This document shows positions 12,818 to 13,263 of a stretch of DNA of 13,263 nt, in pieces. How positions within the stretch are numbered: the stretch's first letter is position 1; every line of letters begins with the position of its first letter. Source of the stretch: Candidatus Bathyarchaeota archaeon (lineage in GTDB: Archaea; Thermoproteota; Bathyarchaeia; 40CM-2-53-6); assembly GCA_005882905.1 (NCBI GenBank), contig VBBG01000033.1:1-13263 (forward strand). The letters run 5' to 3'. The position numbers and the translations under genes are program-made. A model generated the notes under the pieces. It made no database searches. It saw only the letters and a program-made list of their open reading frames with translations, and was not told where the DNA came from.

Positions 12818-13263
12818 CTGCAAGTCCTGAAGGGGACGACCACCATCGGAGTCGTCTGCCATGACGGTATCGTCCTGACCACTGATACGAGGGCGACGAT
12901 GGGATCGTTCGTCGCGCACAAACATGCAAAGAAAGTCTACCGGATCGACCAGCACATAGCAATGACGATTGCTGGAGTCGTGGGAGACGCGCAGGCAATA
13001 GTTGAGATGCTCAGAGCGAACTCTGCTCTCTACAGACTCGATCTCGCTCGGCCAATCCCGATCAACTCTGCTGCCAGACTGGTCTCCAACGTCCTTTTCC
13101 AGTCAAGATACTATCCGATGGGAGTCCAAGCATTGATTGGTGGGGTGGACGATTCTGGAGGCCACATCTTCATGCTAGATCCGCTCGGCAGCATGATGGA
13201 GGAAAAGTTCGTCTCTACCGGCTCTGGCTCACCGGTAGCGTATGGTGTCCTTGAGTCGGAGTG
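12818..13263 (+). CDS. psmB: 20S proteasome beta subunit, catalytic type (partial, runs off the window; start not canonical)
   Basis: This is the active beta subunit of the 20S proteasome, cut by the window end after about 148 codons. The mature enzyme would begin at the ACG codon 12836 with GTTTIGVVCHDGIVL. Counting Thr as 1, the catalytic Thr1, Asp17 (TTDTRA) and Lys33 (HAKKVYRI) are present. AGVVGDAQ, GGVDDSGGHIFMLDPLGS, the Ser129 motif STGSGSP and GVLES follow. The frame is open upstream only to a TGA at 12764, and between that stop and Thr1 there is no ATG, GTG or TTG in any frame. CTG at 12818 is the best candidate: it gives the propeptide MQVLKG, similar to short archaeal beta propeptides. 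ATA 12800 and CTG 12827 are alternatives, and a sequencing error cannot be excluded. Confidence 0.88.
   Translation, partial: MQVLKGTTTIGVVCHDGIVLTTDTRATMGSFVAHKHAKKVYRIDQHIAMTIAGVVGDAQAIVEMLRANSALYRLDLARPIPINSAARLVSNVLFQSRYYPMGVQALIGGVDDSGGHIFMLDPLGSMMEEKFVSTGSGSPVAYGVLESE

Noticed and set aside
1..13263. tRNA, rRNA, CRISPR array, insertion sequence or integration site
   Set aside because: Gaps between genes are at most 137 nt, and I saw no cloverleaf-like sequence, regularly spaced repeats, transposase or terminal inverted repeats.

Overview
This window looks like a chromosomal segment of an archaeon. The evidence is FEN1 flap endonuclease with a C-terminal PCNA-binding motif, two 20S proteasome beta subunits, CTP-dependent riboflavin kinase fused to a winged helix, RibL-type FAD synthetase, archaeal NadM, an archaeal translin, RtcA, UPF0248/MJ1316 and TATA-like boxes 20-37 nt ahead of starts. 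The paired beta subunits, one lacking the catalytic threonine, suggest the TACK side of the archaea (crenarchaeal, thaumarchaeal or bathyarchaeal lineages). That placement is inference; no rRNA or other diagnostic marker is present. The segment is very compact and most starts are TTG or GTG.

Layout. (1) 85-669 (+): CoA-type Nudix hydrolase. (2) 673-1530 (-) and 1586-2368 (+): divergent larE and larB for the nickel-pincer cofactor, followed on the + strand by FEN1 (2373-3458) and ribL (3463-3930). (3) A minus-strand block read right to left: SRPBCC/AHSA1 protein (7173-6631), proteasome beta with Thr1 replaced by Ala (6550-5936), translin-family protein (5877-5239), endonuclease V (5242-4595) and rbkR/ribK (4580-3927). 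(4) 7279-7557 (+): UPF0248/MJ1316-domain protein, tail to tail and overlapping rtcA (8587-7484, -). (5) 8648-9226 and 9223-9747 (+): O6-alkylguanine-DNA alkyltransferase homologue and nadM. (6) 10555-9740 (-): SAM hydrolase (DUF62). (7) 10610-11791 and 11796-12680 (+): class V aminotransferase and a SlyD/FKBP26-like peptidyl-prolyl isomerase with a charged tail. (8) 12818 to the window edge (+): a second proteasome beta subunit with an intact active site but no ATG, GTG or TTG start.

The genes fall into a few themes. Dinucleotide cofactors: RbkR and RibL convert riboflavin to FMN and FAD; NadM makes NAD or its nicotinate analogue, and the latter is the LarB substrate; the Nudix enzyme probably cleaves CoA. 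Nucleic-acid repair and RNA ends: FEN1, EndoV, the alkyltransferase homologue, translin, RtcA and UPF0248. Protein quality control: two proteasome beta subunits and the FKBP. The most unusual points are the Thr1-to-Ala beta paralogue beside an active one in the same window, the missing canonical start of the active beta gene, the PC-Q-R active site in the alkyltransferase, and the 74-nt tail-to-tail overlap of rtcA with a predicted cyclic-phosphate RNA-end reader. I see no mobile element, CRISPR array, tRNA or rRNA, and no gene-free stretch longer than about 140 nt.
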